Assembly: GCA_964369965.1 (NCBI GenBank)
Contig: CAYJGF010000022.1
Span: 1-42,852 of the forward strand
Reading direction: 5' to 3'
DNA from: CAYJBH01 sp964369965
Lineage (GTDB): Bacteria > Bacillota > Clostridia > Oscillospirales > Ruminococcaceae
Length of the DNA stretch: 42,852 nt
The notes beneath the pieces are model-generated. The model searched no databases. It was not told where the DNA came from and saw nothing but the letters and a program-made list of their open reading frames with translations. The first letter of the stretch is position 1. Each line of letters opens with the position of its first letter. Below, in pieces: positions 1-8,085 of this stretch. The position numbers and the translations under genes were made by a program.

Positions 1-622
1 GCAACATTGAGATGAGGTCTTTCGAAAAGTTGGCACGACTGTTGACCATCGTCATAAGAACGCCGTCTATCTTTAGTGACGGGTTTATCTGACGTTTCAC
101 CTTGGATATGGACTGCAACAGCAGTTCAAGCCCTTTGGCGGACAAAAAGTGTGGCTGTGCAGGTATGATAACGCTGTCGGCGGCGCAAAGGGCATTGACC
201 GTCAACATACCGAGCGACGGCGCTGTGTCGATTATGATAGTGTCATAGTTTTTCTTCACCTCCTTTATATATTGCCGCAGGACAAGCTCACGGCTCATGG
301 TGTTGACGAGTGCGACATCCAGTCCGGCAAGCTCGATGTTAGCCGGCATAAGGTCAACACCCTCGGCATGGGTAAAAATCCCCTCCGACAGATCAATGCG
401 CTCGTCATTGATGACCTTTTGCATAACCGTGCTGAGGGTATACGGGATTTCGTCCGGACTTTTAACACCGAGCGCAAGGGTAAGGCTCGCCTGGGGATCT
501 GCGTCGATAAGCAAAACCTTTCTGCCGGACTGCGCAAGTCCGATACCGAGGTTTAAAACGGTGGTTGATTTGCCGACTCCTCCTTTTTGGTTGGAAACTG
601 TTAATACCTGTGCTTTTGACAT
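1..622 (-). CDS. ParA/Soj-family partition ATPase, C-terminus cut by window edge
   Basis: The reading frame opens with ATG at 622 behind a strong SD (AAGGAGG) and stays open to base 1, giving 207 codons. The N-terminus contains the deviant Walker A motif KGGVGKST (residues 13-20), followed by LLIDADPQ and, further on, IIIDTAPS, the usual ParA/MinD-type ATP-binding signatures. ParA proteins dimerise on ATP and bind DNA to segregate chromosomes, plasmids or integrated elements. The partner ParB would lie off the left edge if present. It sits just beyond the 3' end of tRNA-Arg, a common position for genes of integrated elements, so it may be element-borne rather than the chromosomal soj. The remaining C-terminal part is not visible. 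Confidence 0.9.
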   Translation of the reverse strand, partial: MSKAQVLTVSNQKGGVGKSTTVLNLGIGLAQSGRKVLLIDADPQASLTLALGVKSPDEIPYTLSTVMQKVINDERIDLSEGIFTHAEGVDLMPANIELAGLDVALVNTMSRELVLRQYIKEVKKNYDTIIIDTAPSLGMLTVNALCAADSVIIPAQPHFLSAKGLELLLQSISKVKRQINPSLKIDGVLMTMVNSRANFSKDLISML

Positions 623-702
623 TTTATTACCTCCTTAAATTTGTCAAAAAAATACACCCATTCCGATTGAATGAGTGTTGTGTGAATTATTTTTAGACAC
701 AA

Positions 703-740
703 AAAAACTGACCGAATCATTGCTGAAACAGTCAGTTTTT
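703..740 (-). terminator. Intrinsic terminator of tRNA-Arg
   Basis: Arms AAAAACTGAC (703-712) and GTCAGTTTTT (731-740) form a perfect 10-bp stem with an 18-nt loop. On the minus strand it lies 2 nt beyond the tRNA CCA end and is followed by a T run, as expected for a rho-independent terminator. Confidence 0.8.
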
Positions 741-742
741 TA

Positions 743-819
743 TGGCGTCCCCGAGACGATTCGAACGTCCGGCCTACTGCTTAGGAGGCAGTTGCTCTAT
801 CCTGCTGAGCTACGGAGAC
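743..819 (-). tRNA. tRNA-Arg (anticodon CCT)
   Basis: Read on the minus strand this is a 77-nt cloverleaf. The acceptor stem GTCTCCG pairs with CGGGGAC. The anticodon stem ACTGC/GCAGT carries the loop CTCCTAA with anticodon CCT (reads AGG). The T-arm contains GTTCGAATC and the gene encodes its own CCA end (743-745). A terminator follows directly. A possible promoter lies at 1089-1117, about 260 bp upstream, with a tRNA-like fragment in between. tRNA-Arg(CCT) genes are common integration targets for mobile elements. Confidence 0.95.
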
Positions 820-1058
820 ATGATTTTTGGTGATCTAAACAGATAACTAATGCCTTGGAATTGATTGGTTTGACTAACGCTTTTTCTTTTTATGCTCTTG
901 CTAACTTTTTGCAAACAACTTGCTAACGGGACTGTGCGATATGGGGTGAAATTATACGATATTTGGCATCACGGGGTAACACTTGTATTCGTGAATTATG
1001 CAGTGTTTAACAGCATTTCTCGGCACTGTACATCACTGTAAAACAGCCTCAGGGCTTG

Positions 1059-1081
1059 ATTAGGAGGCGATAGCTCTATCC
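1059..1081 (-). repeat. Degenerate tRNA-Arg fragment (D-arm to anticodon loop)
   Basis: This 23-nt stretch matches bases 780-802 of the intact tRNA-Arg at 19 of 23 positions in the same orientation: two 9-nt exact blocks (GGATAGAGC and GCCTCCTAA on the minus strand) separated by four mostly changed bases. The 5' acceptor part and the T-arm are missing, so it is not a functional tRNA. It starts at the predicted start point of the promoter at 1089-1117. Confidence 0.55.
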
Positions 1082-1088
1082 AATATGT

Positions 1089-1117
1089 ATTTTATCACAA
1101 CTTGACAAATTTATCAA
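1089..1117 (-). promoter_or_regulatory. Sigma-A-type promoter reading toward tRNA-Arg
   Basis: On the minus strand TTGATA (-35, 1112-1117) and TAAAAT (-10, 1089-1094) are separated by 17 nt. Predicted transcription would start near 1082, right at the tRNA-like fragment, and continue to the intact tRNA-Arg. Confidence 0.5.
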
Positions 1118-1159
1118 CATAAATCGCACTATATTTTATCAAATTTTTTAGTTATATAA

Positions 1160-1224
1160 AAAATATTTAAGCCACTTTGAAATTTTGCATCAATTAGCGT
1201 CGCATAAATTCCAAAGCGGCTTAA
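1160..1224 (-). terminator. Terminator of the xyl operon
   Basis: Long imperfect inverted repeat: TTAAGCC...CTTTG...AATT (1167-1186) against AATT..CAAAG.GGCTTAA (1206-1224). On the minus strand it lies about 40 nt after the xylB stop and is followed by ATATTTTTTATA, a U-rich tract. It fits an intrinsic terminator with a stem longer than 15 bp containing G-U pairs. Confidence 0.75.
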
Positions 1225-1265
1225 TATAACTCTATAAAACTTGCCGATGACCACAGCGTTGGTTG

Positions 1266-2765
1266 CTATAGTTTTGATAATGTTTCAAAACTTTCTTTTA
1301 GATTGCCATAAAGCCCTTTGTAAACATCATAAAAGCACTTATATTTCTCGGTGTTTTCCGCTATAGGTTCCTGGGTGGTTTTGGGTCTTATGAGTGCAGC
1401 GCATGCAGTCGGGATATCTTTGTAGCTTCCACATGCGACCAACGCTAAGATAGCAACGCCGAGCGCCGGTCCTTCCTCCGTCTCATTTATGACAACCTCG
1501 GTATCATATACATCCGCCATCATCTGACGCCAGATACCGCTCTTTGCGCCGCCACCGCAGGCATACATTTTATCTGGTTTTATCCCCATCTCGTTGATTA
1601 CATCAAGGCAGTTGCGCTGTGAGAAGATAACCCCCTCCATGATTGCACGTGCAAGATGATATTTTGTATGAATACCGGACAATCCAAAAAATACACCGCG
1701 GGCATTTTCGTTTAGGATAGGACTGCGCTCGCCCATTAGATAGGGCAAAAACACCAGACGATCGGCGCCAATCTTGACAGCCTCGACTTTTGCGTCGATT
1801 TCCTTATAATTCTCGCCCTCAAAACTGCAAAGATTGTCACGAAACCATTTTAGCGACATGCCTGCCGAGAGGGTGCAACTCATGACAGTATAACCGCCCG
1901 GGACGGCACTGCAAAAGGTGTGCACGCGCCCGCCTTTGTCTATCTGCGGTGTATTAGAATGAGCAAAAATAACTCCGGAAGTGCCGATGGTGGTGAATGC
2001 ATTGCCCTCACTCACGACGGCGGTGCCTACAGCAGCGGAGGCGTTGTCCCCTGCCCCATAGCAAACTATTGTATCGGTGCAAAGTCCGGTCAGTTCGGCG
2101 GCGGCAGCGTTAACCGTGCCGGCAACATCAACCGACTCTTTGCATGTTGGCATCAACGATGGGTCGATGTCAAGTTTTTCTAAAACCTCCTGTGACCAAC
2201 AACGATTTTTCACATCATAGAGATTTGTTCCGGAGGCATCGCTCGCCTCCTGCCCGTACAGTCCGGTAAGTTTAAAACGGACATAGTCTTTAGGCAATAA
2301 GATTTGACGGCATTTTGCGTATATTTCCGGCTCGTTTTCACGAACCCAAAGAACTTTTCCCGCGGTGAAGCCGGTGAGTGCCGGATTTGCGGTAATTTCA
2401 ATAAGTCGCTCAGCACCGATTTTTTCCGTTATTTCGCGGCATTGTTTAGAGGTTCTGCCGTCACACCACAATATTGCATTGCGAAGAACCTTGCCGTCCT
2501 CGTCCACCATTACAAGACCGTGCATCTGCCCCGAAATGCCAAGCCCTTTTATGTCTTTTGCGTTTACACCACTCTCTTTAATAACGTCCTGTATCGTTTT
2601 GACTGCGGCATCCCACCAAAGATCCGGCTCCTGTTCCGCCCAACCGTTTTGAGGTTGAATAAGGTCATACTCCACAGTACTGCTCGCCATTTTTTTGCCG
2701 ACCTCATCAAAAAGCACCGTCTTGGTGCCGGAGGTACCAAGGTCAATACCTAAAACATAGTTCAT
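1266..2765 (-). CDS. xylB: Xylulokinase
   Basis: 499 aa, the normal length for FGGY-family xylulokinase, which phosphorylates D-xylulose to xylulose 5-phosphate for the pentose phosphate pathway. The N-terminal phosphate-1 loop reads GIDLGTSGTK. ISGQMHGLV, WCDGRT, GAGDNASAAVG and the C-terminal ACGGGAKS (adenosine-binding motif) follow in the order expected for FGGY kinases. It is downstream of xylA with 65 nt between them. An SD-like AAAGGA lies about 11 nt before the ATG. An operon terminator follows. The xylA neighbour makes a xylulose-specific role much more likely than a glycerol or gluconate kinase role. Confidence 0.96.
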   Translation of the reverse strand: MNYVLGIDLGTSGTKTVLFDEVGKKMASSTVEYDLIQPQNGWAEQEPDLWWDAAVKTIQDVIKESGVNAKDIKGLGISGQMHGLVMVDEDGKVLRNAILWCDGRTSKQCREITEKIGAERLIEITANPALTGFTAGKVLWVRENEPEIYAKCRQILLPKDYVRFKLTGLYGQEASDASGTNLYDVKNRCWSQEVLEKLDIDPSLMPTCKESVDVAGTVNAAAAELTGLCTDTIVCYGAGDNASAAVGTAVVSEGNAFTTIGTSGVIFAHSNTPQIDKGGRVHTFCSAVPGGYTVMSCTLSAGMSLKWFRDNLCSFEGENYKEIDAKVEAVKIGADRLVFLPYLMGERSPILNENARGVFFGLSGIHTKYHLARAIMEGVIFSQRNCLDVINEMGIKPDKMYACGGGAKSGIWRQMMADVYDTEVVINETEEGPALGVAILALVACGSYKDIPTACAALIRPKTTQEPIAENTEKYKCFYDVYKGLYGNLKESFETLSKL

Positions 2766-2830
2766 CTTTATAATTATCCTTTCTTAAAGCAGATTTTTGA
2801 GAGGAGGGTCTCCCCTCCCCCTCTCAGATG

Positions 2831-4150
2831 CTATTTAAAGAAAATTGTGTTAACAATAGATTCGAGATTTTCCTGACGTCCCGAGCCGGGCAGTGCCGGT
2901 GCACCCATTTTTTCGGCGTAGTCCGACAGCTCCTCAAGAGTTGTATCGTCGGCAACAATCTTTGCACCGATACCGGAGTTATAGCTGCTGTAACGCTCCT
3001 TTACAAAGTTGTCAATGCGTCCGTCCTCGATAAGCTCCGCTGCTTTAATAAGTCCGAGCGCAAATGCATCCATACCGAGAATGTAGCCGTAGAACATGTC
3101 CTCAACCTCGTAGCTGGCGCGGCGGTTTTTGGAGTCAAAGTTTAGTCCGCCGTTTTCCAAACCACCGTATTTGAGTATCTCATACATAGCCATGGTGGTG
3201 TCATATATGTTAGAGGGGAACTGGTCGGTATCCCATCCGAGCAACATATCACCCGAGTTAGCGTCAACCGAGCCGAGCATACCATTCATAGCGGAAATAC
3301 GAAGGTCGTGTTGGAATGTGTGTCCTGCAAGTGTTGCATGGTTTGCCTCGATATTCATCTTAAAGTCTTTGTCAAGACCATATTGACGAACAAATGCTAT
3401 TGCGGTTGCAGCGTCAAAATCATACTGATGCTTCATCGGCTCTTTCGGCTTGGGCTCGATGAAAAAGTCACCGGTAAAGCCGTTTTTACGTGCATAATCC
3501 ACCGACATCCTCATAAGACGAGCAATATTATCCTGTTCAAACTTCATGTCTGTGTTAAGCAGGGTCTCATAACCCTCACGTCCACCCCAGAAAACATATC
3601 CTTTACCGTCTAATTTGATTATAATATCCAGCACTTTTTTGACCTGTGCGGCGGCGGCGGCGAAAACGTCGGCGGAGTTGGAGGAGCCGGCACCGTTCAT
3701 AAACCTCGGGTTGGAGAACATGTTAGCGGTACCCCAGAGCAGTTTAATGCCGGTCTCGTCCATCTTTGTTTTGATGTAGTCCGCCATCTCATCTAAGCGT
3801 GCGTTGGTCTCGGCAACGGTTTTACCCTCTGGCACAACGTCCACATCGTGAAAACAGAAATATGGTATACCGAGTTTTTGCATAAACTCAAAGCCAACAT
3901 CAACCTTTGCCTTTGCGTGTTCCATAGTGCCTTTTTCGGCGCCGAATGTCTTGCTCGCGGTGCCGGGTCCGAACATATCGCTACCCTCGGCACAGAGGTT
4001 GTGCCACCAAGCCATCGCAAAAGAGAGTTGCTCCTTCATTGTCTTGCCCATGACAACCTTGCTTTCGTCATAGTATTTAAAGGATAGTGGATTCTTAGAG
4101 GTTGGTCCCTCGTATTTAATTTTGCCGATACTGCTAAAAAATTCTGCCAT
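2831..4150 (-). CDS. xylA: Xylose isomerase (group II)
   Basis: 439 aa cytoplasmic enzyme that interconverts D-xylose and D-xylulose using two divalent metal ions. Both family signatures are visible: VFWGGREGYE and EPKPKEPMKHQYD. The metal/substrate segment NIEANHATLAGHTFQHDL follows. I chose the ATG at 4150 (MAEFFSSIGK) because it sits behind AAAGAAAGGTG and matches the usual N-terminus. The longer frame, up to 4276, would run into the upstream regulator gene. The regulator's stop is only 19 nt upstream, so the two are probably co-transcribed with xylB. Length and motifs place it in the longer group II of Firmicutes and Bacteroidetes. Confidence 0.97.
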   Translation of the reverse strand: MAEFFSSIGKIKYEGPTSKNPLSFKYYDESKVVMGKTMKEQLSFAMAWWHNLCAEGSDMFGPGTASKTFGAEKGTMEHAKAKVDVGFEFMQKLGIPYFCFHDVDVVPEGKTVAETNARLDEMADYIKTKMDETGIKLLWGTANMFSNPRFMNGAGSSNSADVFAAAAAQVKKVLDIIIKLDGKGYVFWGGREGYETLLNTDMKFEQDNIARLMRMSVDYARKNGFTGDFFIEPKPKEPMKHQYDFDAATAIAFVRQYGLDKDFKMNIEANHATLAGHTFQHDLRISAMNGMLGSVDANSGDMLLGWDTDQFPSNIYDTTMAMYEILKYGGLENGGLNFDSKNRRASYEVEDMFYGYILGMDAFALGLIKAAELIEDGRIDNFVKERYSSYNSGIGAKIVADDTTLEELSDYAEKMGAPALPGSGRQENLESIVNTIFFK

Positions 4151-4169
4151 TGTTTTCACCTTTCTTTTT

Positions 4170-5168
4170 TTAAAAACTTTGTTTAATCTTAATTTCGTGC
4201 TGGGGAATATATTCGCCGGACTCGGGAGCGTGCCCGAGCACCAGAAAATCCAACATGATAACCATCGACTTTTCACCCTGCAATTTTGGATTTTGGCAGA
4301 TGGTGGCGGTCACCACACCGCTTTTTATTAGTTCTGTCGTCACGGTAGTCGCATCAAAACATATTATCGAGGGGCTTTTTTTCTGCGCTTTAATCGCCCT
4401 ACATGCACCGTTCACACCACCTGCGGCAATGAAAAGCGTATCTATATCATGTGATTTAATGAGCTTGTTTGTGACCTCAAACGCTAATATATCGTCGTCT
4501 TCACAGTAGACGGTGTCGTAAATTTTATATCGTTTATCTTTAAGCTCCGACAAAAACCCTTCTTCACGCAGGCTGTGACCGTAGAGCTTTTTCGACCCCC
4601 CGACAATCCCAACTTTAGAGCCGCCCGGTTTTAAAATCTTAACCATCCCTCCGGCAAGTCGACCGCCGTGGTGATAATCCGTCCCGACATAGGCAATTCG
4701 GTTGGTCCCCTTTATGTCGGTATTCAGATTAACTATCGGTATACTTAATGAATTTAGAGATTTTATAACACTTGGATGATCGATGGGTGTGATGATAAGC
4801 CCTGTCATCTCCCCCCGCAAGTCCTCTATTGCACTACATTGTGCCTCGGCATTAAGGCTATCAAGCTGTTTTATCACCACCGAAATACCGTAGTGTCGAA
4901 ACTCCTTCTCCATCTCTTTGATACCATTTAAGACCTCATCAAAAAAGGGATTTTGACCGGCACAGACTATTACAGCGACAAGATGGCTTTTTTTTCGGGT
5001 GGCGAGAGCCTTGGCAACACGATTAGGCTCGTAACCGAGTTCACGAGCACACAGCAAAACTTTATCCGCTGTCTCCCTGTTGACGCGACCACGGTTGTGT
5101 AGCACTCTATCCACCGTCCCACGCGACACGCCGCTCAGGTTTGCTATTTTTTTTATGGTTATAGACAC
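4170..5168 (-). CDS. LacI-family transcriptional regulator of the xylose genes
   Basis: About 332 aa. Residues ~3-50 form a LacI helix-turn-helix (TIKKIANLSGVSRGTVDRVL, then LHNRG), followed by a periplasmic-binding-protein-like sugar sensor domain (LVAVIVCAGQNPFFDEVLNG near its start). I place the start at GTG 5168 behind GGAG. The ATG at 5204 coincides with the predicted transcription start of the promoter at 5211-5239, so it cannot carry an SD. It is first in the regulator-xylA-xylB operon and divergent from the isomerase/epimerase gene, with a palindrome in the shared control region. It most likely responds to xylose or a derivative. The ligand is inferred only from context. Confidence 0.88.
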   Translation of the reverse strand: MSITIKKIANLSGVSRGTVDRVLHNRGRVNRETADKVLLCARELGYEPNRVAKALATRKKSHLVAVIVCAGQNPFFDEVLNGIKEMEKEFRHYGISVVIKQLDSLNAEAQCSAIEDLRGEMTGLIITPIDHPSVIKSLNSLSIPIVNLNTDIKGTNRIAYVGTDYHHGGRLAGGMVKILKPGGSKVGIVGGSKKLYGHSLREEGFLSELKDKRYKIYDTVYCEDDDILAFEVTNKLIKSHDIDTLFIAAGGVNGACRAIKAQKKSPSIICFDATTVTTELIKSGVVTATICQNPKLQGEKSMVIMLDFLVLGHAPESGEYIPQHEIKIKQSF

Positions 5169-5210
5169 AATATCTCCGTTCCCCGTTTGCGTGCTCCTGC
5201 ACACAAATAT

Positions 5211-5239
5211 ATTTTAAAGCATATTTCCTCTTTTGTCAA
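5211..5239 (-). promoter_or_regulatory. Promoter of regulator-xylA-xylB operon
   Basis: Minus-strand TTGACA (5234-5239), 17-nt spacer, TAAAAT (5211-5216): a near-consensus sigma-A promoter. Predicted start of transcription is about 5204, leaving a ~36-nt leader before the GTG start. Confidence 0.8.
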
Positions 5240-5274
5240 TTGTAAAATTCATAAAAAATTTATTGAATTTTTGT

Positions 5275-5284
5275 GCATTAATGC
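5275..5284. promoter_or_regulatory. Candidate operator palindrome between divergent promoters
   Basis: GCATTAATGC is a perfect 10-bp palindrome. It lies upstream of both -35 boxes, 35 bp from one and 23 bp from the other. LacI-family regulators bind palindromes. The position fits, but the site is short and AT-rich, so this is tentative. Confidence 0.35.
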
Positions 5285-5307
5285 TAAAATACATTTATTG
5301 ATTTTTC

Positions 5308-5335
5308 TTGAAAAAAAATATAGATGTGTTATAAT
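5308..5335 (+). promoter_or_regulatory. Promoter of the isomerase/epimerase gene
   Basis: TTGAAA (5308-5313), 16-nt spacer, TATAAT (5330-5335). Transcription would start near 5342, 28 nt before the ATG at 5370, with SD AAAGGGG at 5358-5364. Confidence 0.75.
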
Positions 5336-5369
5336 AATATAATAAGATGTAAATATAAAGGGGTTATCT

Positions 5370-6218
5370 ATGGCAAAGATTGGTGTTCAGTTAATTATAT
5401 TTCGCGATCAAGTCAAGGAACTCGGTGTATACGAGATTATGAAAAGGGTTAAAAACATCGGTTACAACTGTGTTGAGATGTCCCAGATAGAGACAAGCAA
5501 AGAAAATATCGATGGATTAAAAAAGTCCTGCGCCGATTTTAATATGAGCGTTGCGGCAATGAGTGCGGCGGTAGAGCCGTCAACCCCTGGGCAGGAGGCA
5601 CTTTCCACCGATTTTGATAAAATAGTTGCGGATTGCAAAACGCTCCGGTGCAATTTTTTAAGGGTCGGGATACTCCCCTTTTCCTACATGGATTCACTTG
5701 AAAAAGTGCTCGCTTTTTCAAAGGTCTGTGATGAGTATGCAAAAAAACTCGAAACACATGGTATAAATTTGTATTATCACAATCATCACATTGAATTTAT
5801 GAAGTATGACGGTAAATACCTGCTCGATATTATGAAGGACAGCACAAAACACCTCGGTTTCGAGCTTGATGTGCACTGGATTCAGCGCGGCGGCGAAAAT
5901 CCGGTGGAGTATATGAAGGGATACAACGGTCGTTTGGAACTGCTCCACCTGAAAGACTTCAAGGTAGTCGAACCGGATTTTACCGGGCTGTCTTCCGACG
6001 ATAAAGAGGGTCGTTTTGCGGCATTCAACAATGTAGTTCGCTTTGCCGAGATTGGTGAAGGCAACCTCGATTTCCCCACAATTATTAAAACCGGCATAGA
6101 TTGTGGTGCAAAATATATGTTTGTGGAGCAGGATGACACATACGGTGTCGACCCGTTTGAAAGCCTCGCTCTATCACAAAAAAATCTTGTTAAGATGGGT
6201 TTTTCCGATATAATGTAA
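5370..6218 (+). CDS. Sugar phosphate isomerase/epimerase (xylose-isomerase-like TIM barrel)
   Basis: 282 aa. The frame shows the motifs of the AP-endonuclease-2-like sugar isomerase family: LYYHNHHIEF, ELDVHWIQRGG, LHLKDF, EIGEGN and FVEQDDTYG. These supply the Glu, His and Asp ligands of a divalent metal in the TIM barrel. Members interconvert keto and aldo sugars or act on inositol and sugar-acid derivatives; the substrate cannot be read from sequence. Good SD AAAGGGG. It is monocistronic, with its own promoter and a strong terminator, and diverges from the xyl operon. It may therefore handle a related pentose or xylo-derived sugar under the same regulator. Confidence 0.85.
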   Translation: MAKIGVQLIIFRDQVKELGVYEIMKRVKNIGYNCVEMSQIETSKENIDGLKKSCADFNMSVAAMSAAVEPSTPGQEALSTDFDKIVADCKTLRCNFLRVGILPFSYMDSLEKVLAFSKVCDEYAKKLETHGINLYYHNHHIEFMKYDGKYLLDIMKDSTKHLGFELDVHWIQRGGENPVEYMKGYNGRLELLHLKDFKVVEPDFTGLSSDDKEGRFAAFNNVVRFAEIGEGNLDFPTIIKTGIDCGAKYMFVEQDDTYGVDPFESLALSQKNLVKMGFSDIM

Positions 6219-6226
6219 AAAATATT

Positions 6227-6261
6227 ATTACGGTGACGAAAATTAATTTCGTCACCGTAAT
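6227..6261. terminator. Bidirectional intrinsic terminator
   Basis: Perfect 15-bp inverted repeat (ATTACGGTGACGAAA and its complement) around a 5-nt loop, flanked by T-rich sequence on both strands. It separates the convergent isomerase gene and the chemotaxis-receptor gene. Confidence 0.92.
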
Positions 6262-6284
6262 TTTTGAGTTGAAAATCTATATTT

Positions 6285-7931
6285 TTACAGATTAAATCTG
6301 CTCACAAGATTGTGCAGTGTATCCGCCTGTGTTGCAAGCTCTTCACTTGCGGCGGCACTCTCCTCACTGGTGGCGGTGTTGGTCTGAACCACCTTGGAAA
6401 TCTCCTCGATGCCCTGTGAGATGTCCTTGATTCCCTCTGTCTGCTCCTCGGTGGCCTTGGCAATTTCGTCGATGGTGACAACCATCTGTTGAACCTTGGA
6501 GGCAAGGTCCTCAAATGATTCGTTGGTCTTTTGTGCTATACCGACACCGACTTCAACCGCATTTATGGAATGATCGATAAGTTGAGTGGTGTTTTTAACC
6601 GCGTCGGAGGATTTTTGTGCAAGGTTGCGAACCTCATCCGCAACGACCGCAAATCCTTTGCCGGCGGCGCCTGCCCTCGCCGCCTCAACCGCGGCATTGA
6701 GTGCGAGAATGTTTGTCTGAAATGCGATATCGTCGATGACCTTGACCACCTTGACAATATCCTCTGATGTGCTTGATATGTCCCTCATCGCATCAAGCAT
6801 ACGTGACATATCCTCAAGAGTCGAGGTAGTAACCTGACCGGAAACAACCGCAATATCGTTAACTTTCTGTGTGTTTTGAGAGTTGACATCAACCTTACCG
6901 GTCAATTCACGAAGATTGTCGGACAGACGGTCGACACTGCTCGCCTGATCAATTGCACCCTCTGCGAGAGCTTGAGAGCCGCTTGACACAAGCTGAACAC
7001 TCGCCGACATCTGTATTGCGGAGGAGGATACCTGTGACAGCGCCCCACGCACCGACTCGGTCATCTCATTGACGGAGCGATAAAGCTCGTTCCAGTCACC
7101 AACATATATTTCGGGGTTGGTTATATTGACATTCCAGTCCCCTTTTGATATGCGAGAGAGCAGTCCGACAAGCGCACCGTTCAAACTCGATAGATTGTAC
7201 TTCATCTCATTAAAAGATTCCGCTAAAAGTCCTATCTCATTGTTGGTGGTAACATCAAGGTCAAACTTCATATTACCTTGAGAGATATTCGAGGCGGCTT
7301 CCATGACCGACGCAAGGGGTTTTGCCACGGTTTTATCTATCATAATTCTTGCAACAATACAAACAATGAGAATTAATGCAATGCCGACAAACATGGAGAT
7401 GGTCAATGCAAGGCTTATGGAGTCATCATTGGAGTGACCGGAAATACCGGAGAAAAGCACACCGATGATGTCACCGTTTTCATTTTTATAGGGTATGTAG
7501 GAGGTGATGTGATCCTCACCTAAGATGATCGCATCGCCGACATAGGATTTACCCTCATTTAACACCGTGTTTGCGATGGTGGGGTCAAGTGTTGTGCCGG
7601 TAGCCCTCTGACCATCGATGAAAATGGTGGTGTACTCGCGCACATCGCCGTTGAATATGGTGAACTCACATCCGGTAATCTGTTTTAATCGCTCTAACAT
7701 TTCGGTCTTATCTTCCAACTCGGAAACCTCATGCAGACTAAGCTCATATTCAAGCAAATTTGTGCCGATAATACACTGGTCGGTCAGCTCGGCATTAACA
7801 TTGTTCGCTGTTGTAACACCGCTGATTAATATCATTACCGTGACAATGATAGTTGTCATTATCGCAATGAGTATATTGATTTGTGCAGATAACTTACCGA
7901 ATTTTTTTTGTGGTTTGGATGGTGAATTCAT
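6285..7931 (-). CDS. Methyl-accepting chemotaxis protein
   Basis: About 548 aa transmembrane chemoreceptor. It has an N-terminal membrane helix (residues ~20-42), an extracytoplasmic sensor of ~130 residues that looks like a single Cache domain (motif VGDAIILGEDHITSY followed by PYKNENGDIIGVL), and a second membrane helix (~175-198). A HAMP segment follows (IDKTVAKPLASVMEAA). The long coiled-coil signalling domain contains the conserved hairpin tip DIAFQTNILALNAAVEAARA. It should signal to CheW/CheA. No other che gene is in the window, so it is an orphan receptor. Start at ATG 7931 is favoured: the TTG at 7967 falls at the predicted transcription start. The ligand is unknown. Confidence 0.93.
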   Translation of the reverse strand: MNSPSKPQKKFGKLSAQINILIAIMTTIIVTVMILISGVTTANNVNAELTDQCIIGTNLLEYELSLHEVSELEDKTEMLERLKQITGCEFTIFNGDVREYTTIFIDGQRATGTTLDPTIANTVLNEGKSYVGDAIILGEDHITSYIPYKNENGDIIGVLFSGISGHSNDDSISLALTISMFVGIALILIVCIVARIMIDKTVAKPLASVMEAASNISQGNMKFDLDVTTNNEIGLLAESFNEMKYNLSSLNGALVGLLSRISKGDWNVNITNPEIYVGDWNELYRSVNEMTESVRGALSQVSSSAIQMSASVQLVSSGSQALAEGAIDQASSVDRLSDNLRELTGKVDVNSQNTQKVNDIAVVSGQVTTSTLEDMSRMLDAMRDISSTSEDIVKVVKVIDDIAFQTNILALNAAVEAARAGAAGKGFAVVADEVRNLAQKSSDAVKNTTQLIDHSINAVEVGVGIAQKTNESFEDLASKVQQMVVTIDEIAKATEEQTEGIKDISQGIEEISKVVQTNTATSEESAAASEELATQADTLHNLVSRFNL

Positions 7932-7971
7932 GGCTTTTATCTTTCCTTTCGGGCGACTATATCTCAATACA

Positions 7972-8000
7972 ATTATCTTACATTTTTACAAAAAAGTAAA
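7972..8000 (-). promoter_or_regulatory. Promoter of the chemoreceptor gene
   Basis: Minus-strand TTTACT (7995-8000), 17-nt spacer, GATAAT (7972-7977). Predicted start near 7965. Confidence 0.55.
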
Positions 8001-8085
8001 TGGTTTTTTAAAAATAATACCTAAAAAACAAATTTTATAATTTTTGTTCTATAATATAGTCAAATACTCTAAAAATAACGATTAA

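Larger units (their letters stand above)
820..1265. other. Intergenic region without a gene; decayed integration site suspected
   Basis: No ORF with coding character is visible. It holds a tRNA-like fragment (1059-1081), a minus-strand promoter (1089-1117) and the xylB terminator (1160-1224). TTGCTAAC occurs twice, at 899-906 and 921-928. The stretch 830-1050 is otherwise anonymous. Confidence 0.6.

Noticed and set aside
149..638. Plus-strand ORFs opposite the ParA gene
   Set aside because: They are antisense to a frame with clear ParA motifs and have no SD or family signature.
897..930. TTGCTAAC direct repeats
   Set aside because: Two 8-bp copies alone, without other signals, are likely chance.
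1261..1270. GTTGCTATA at the xylB stop resembles the MITE end
   Set aside because: Only 9 bp match, no partner end or body of the MITE nearby.
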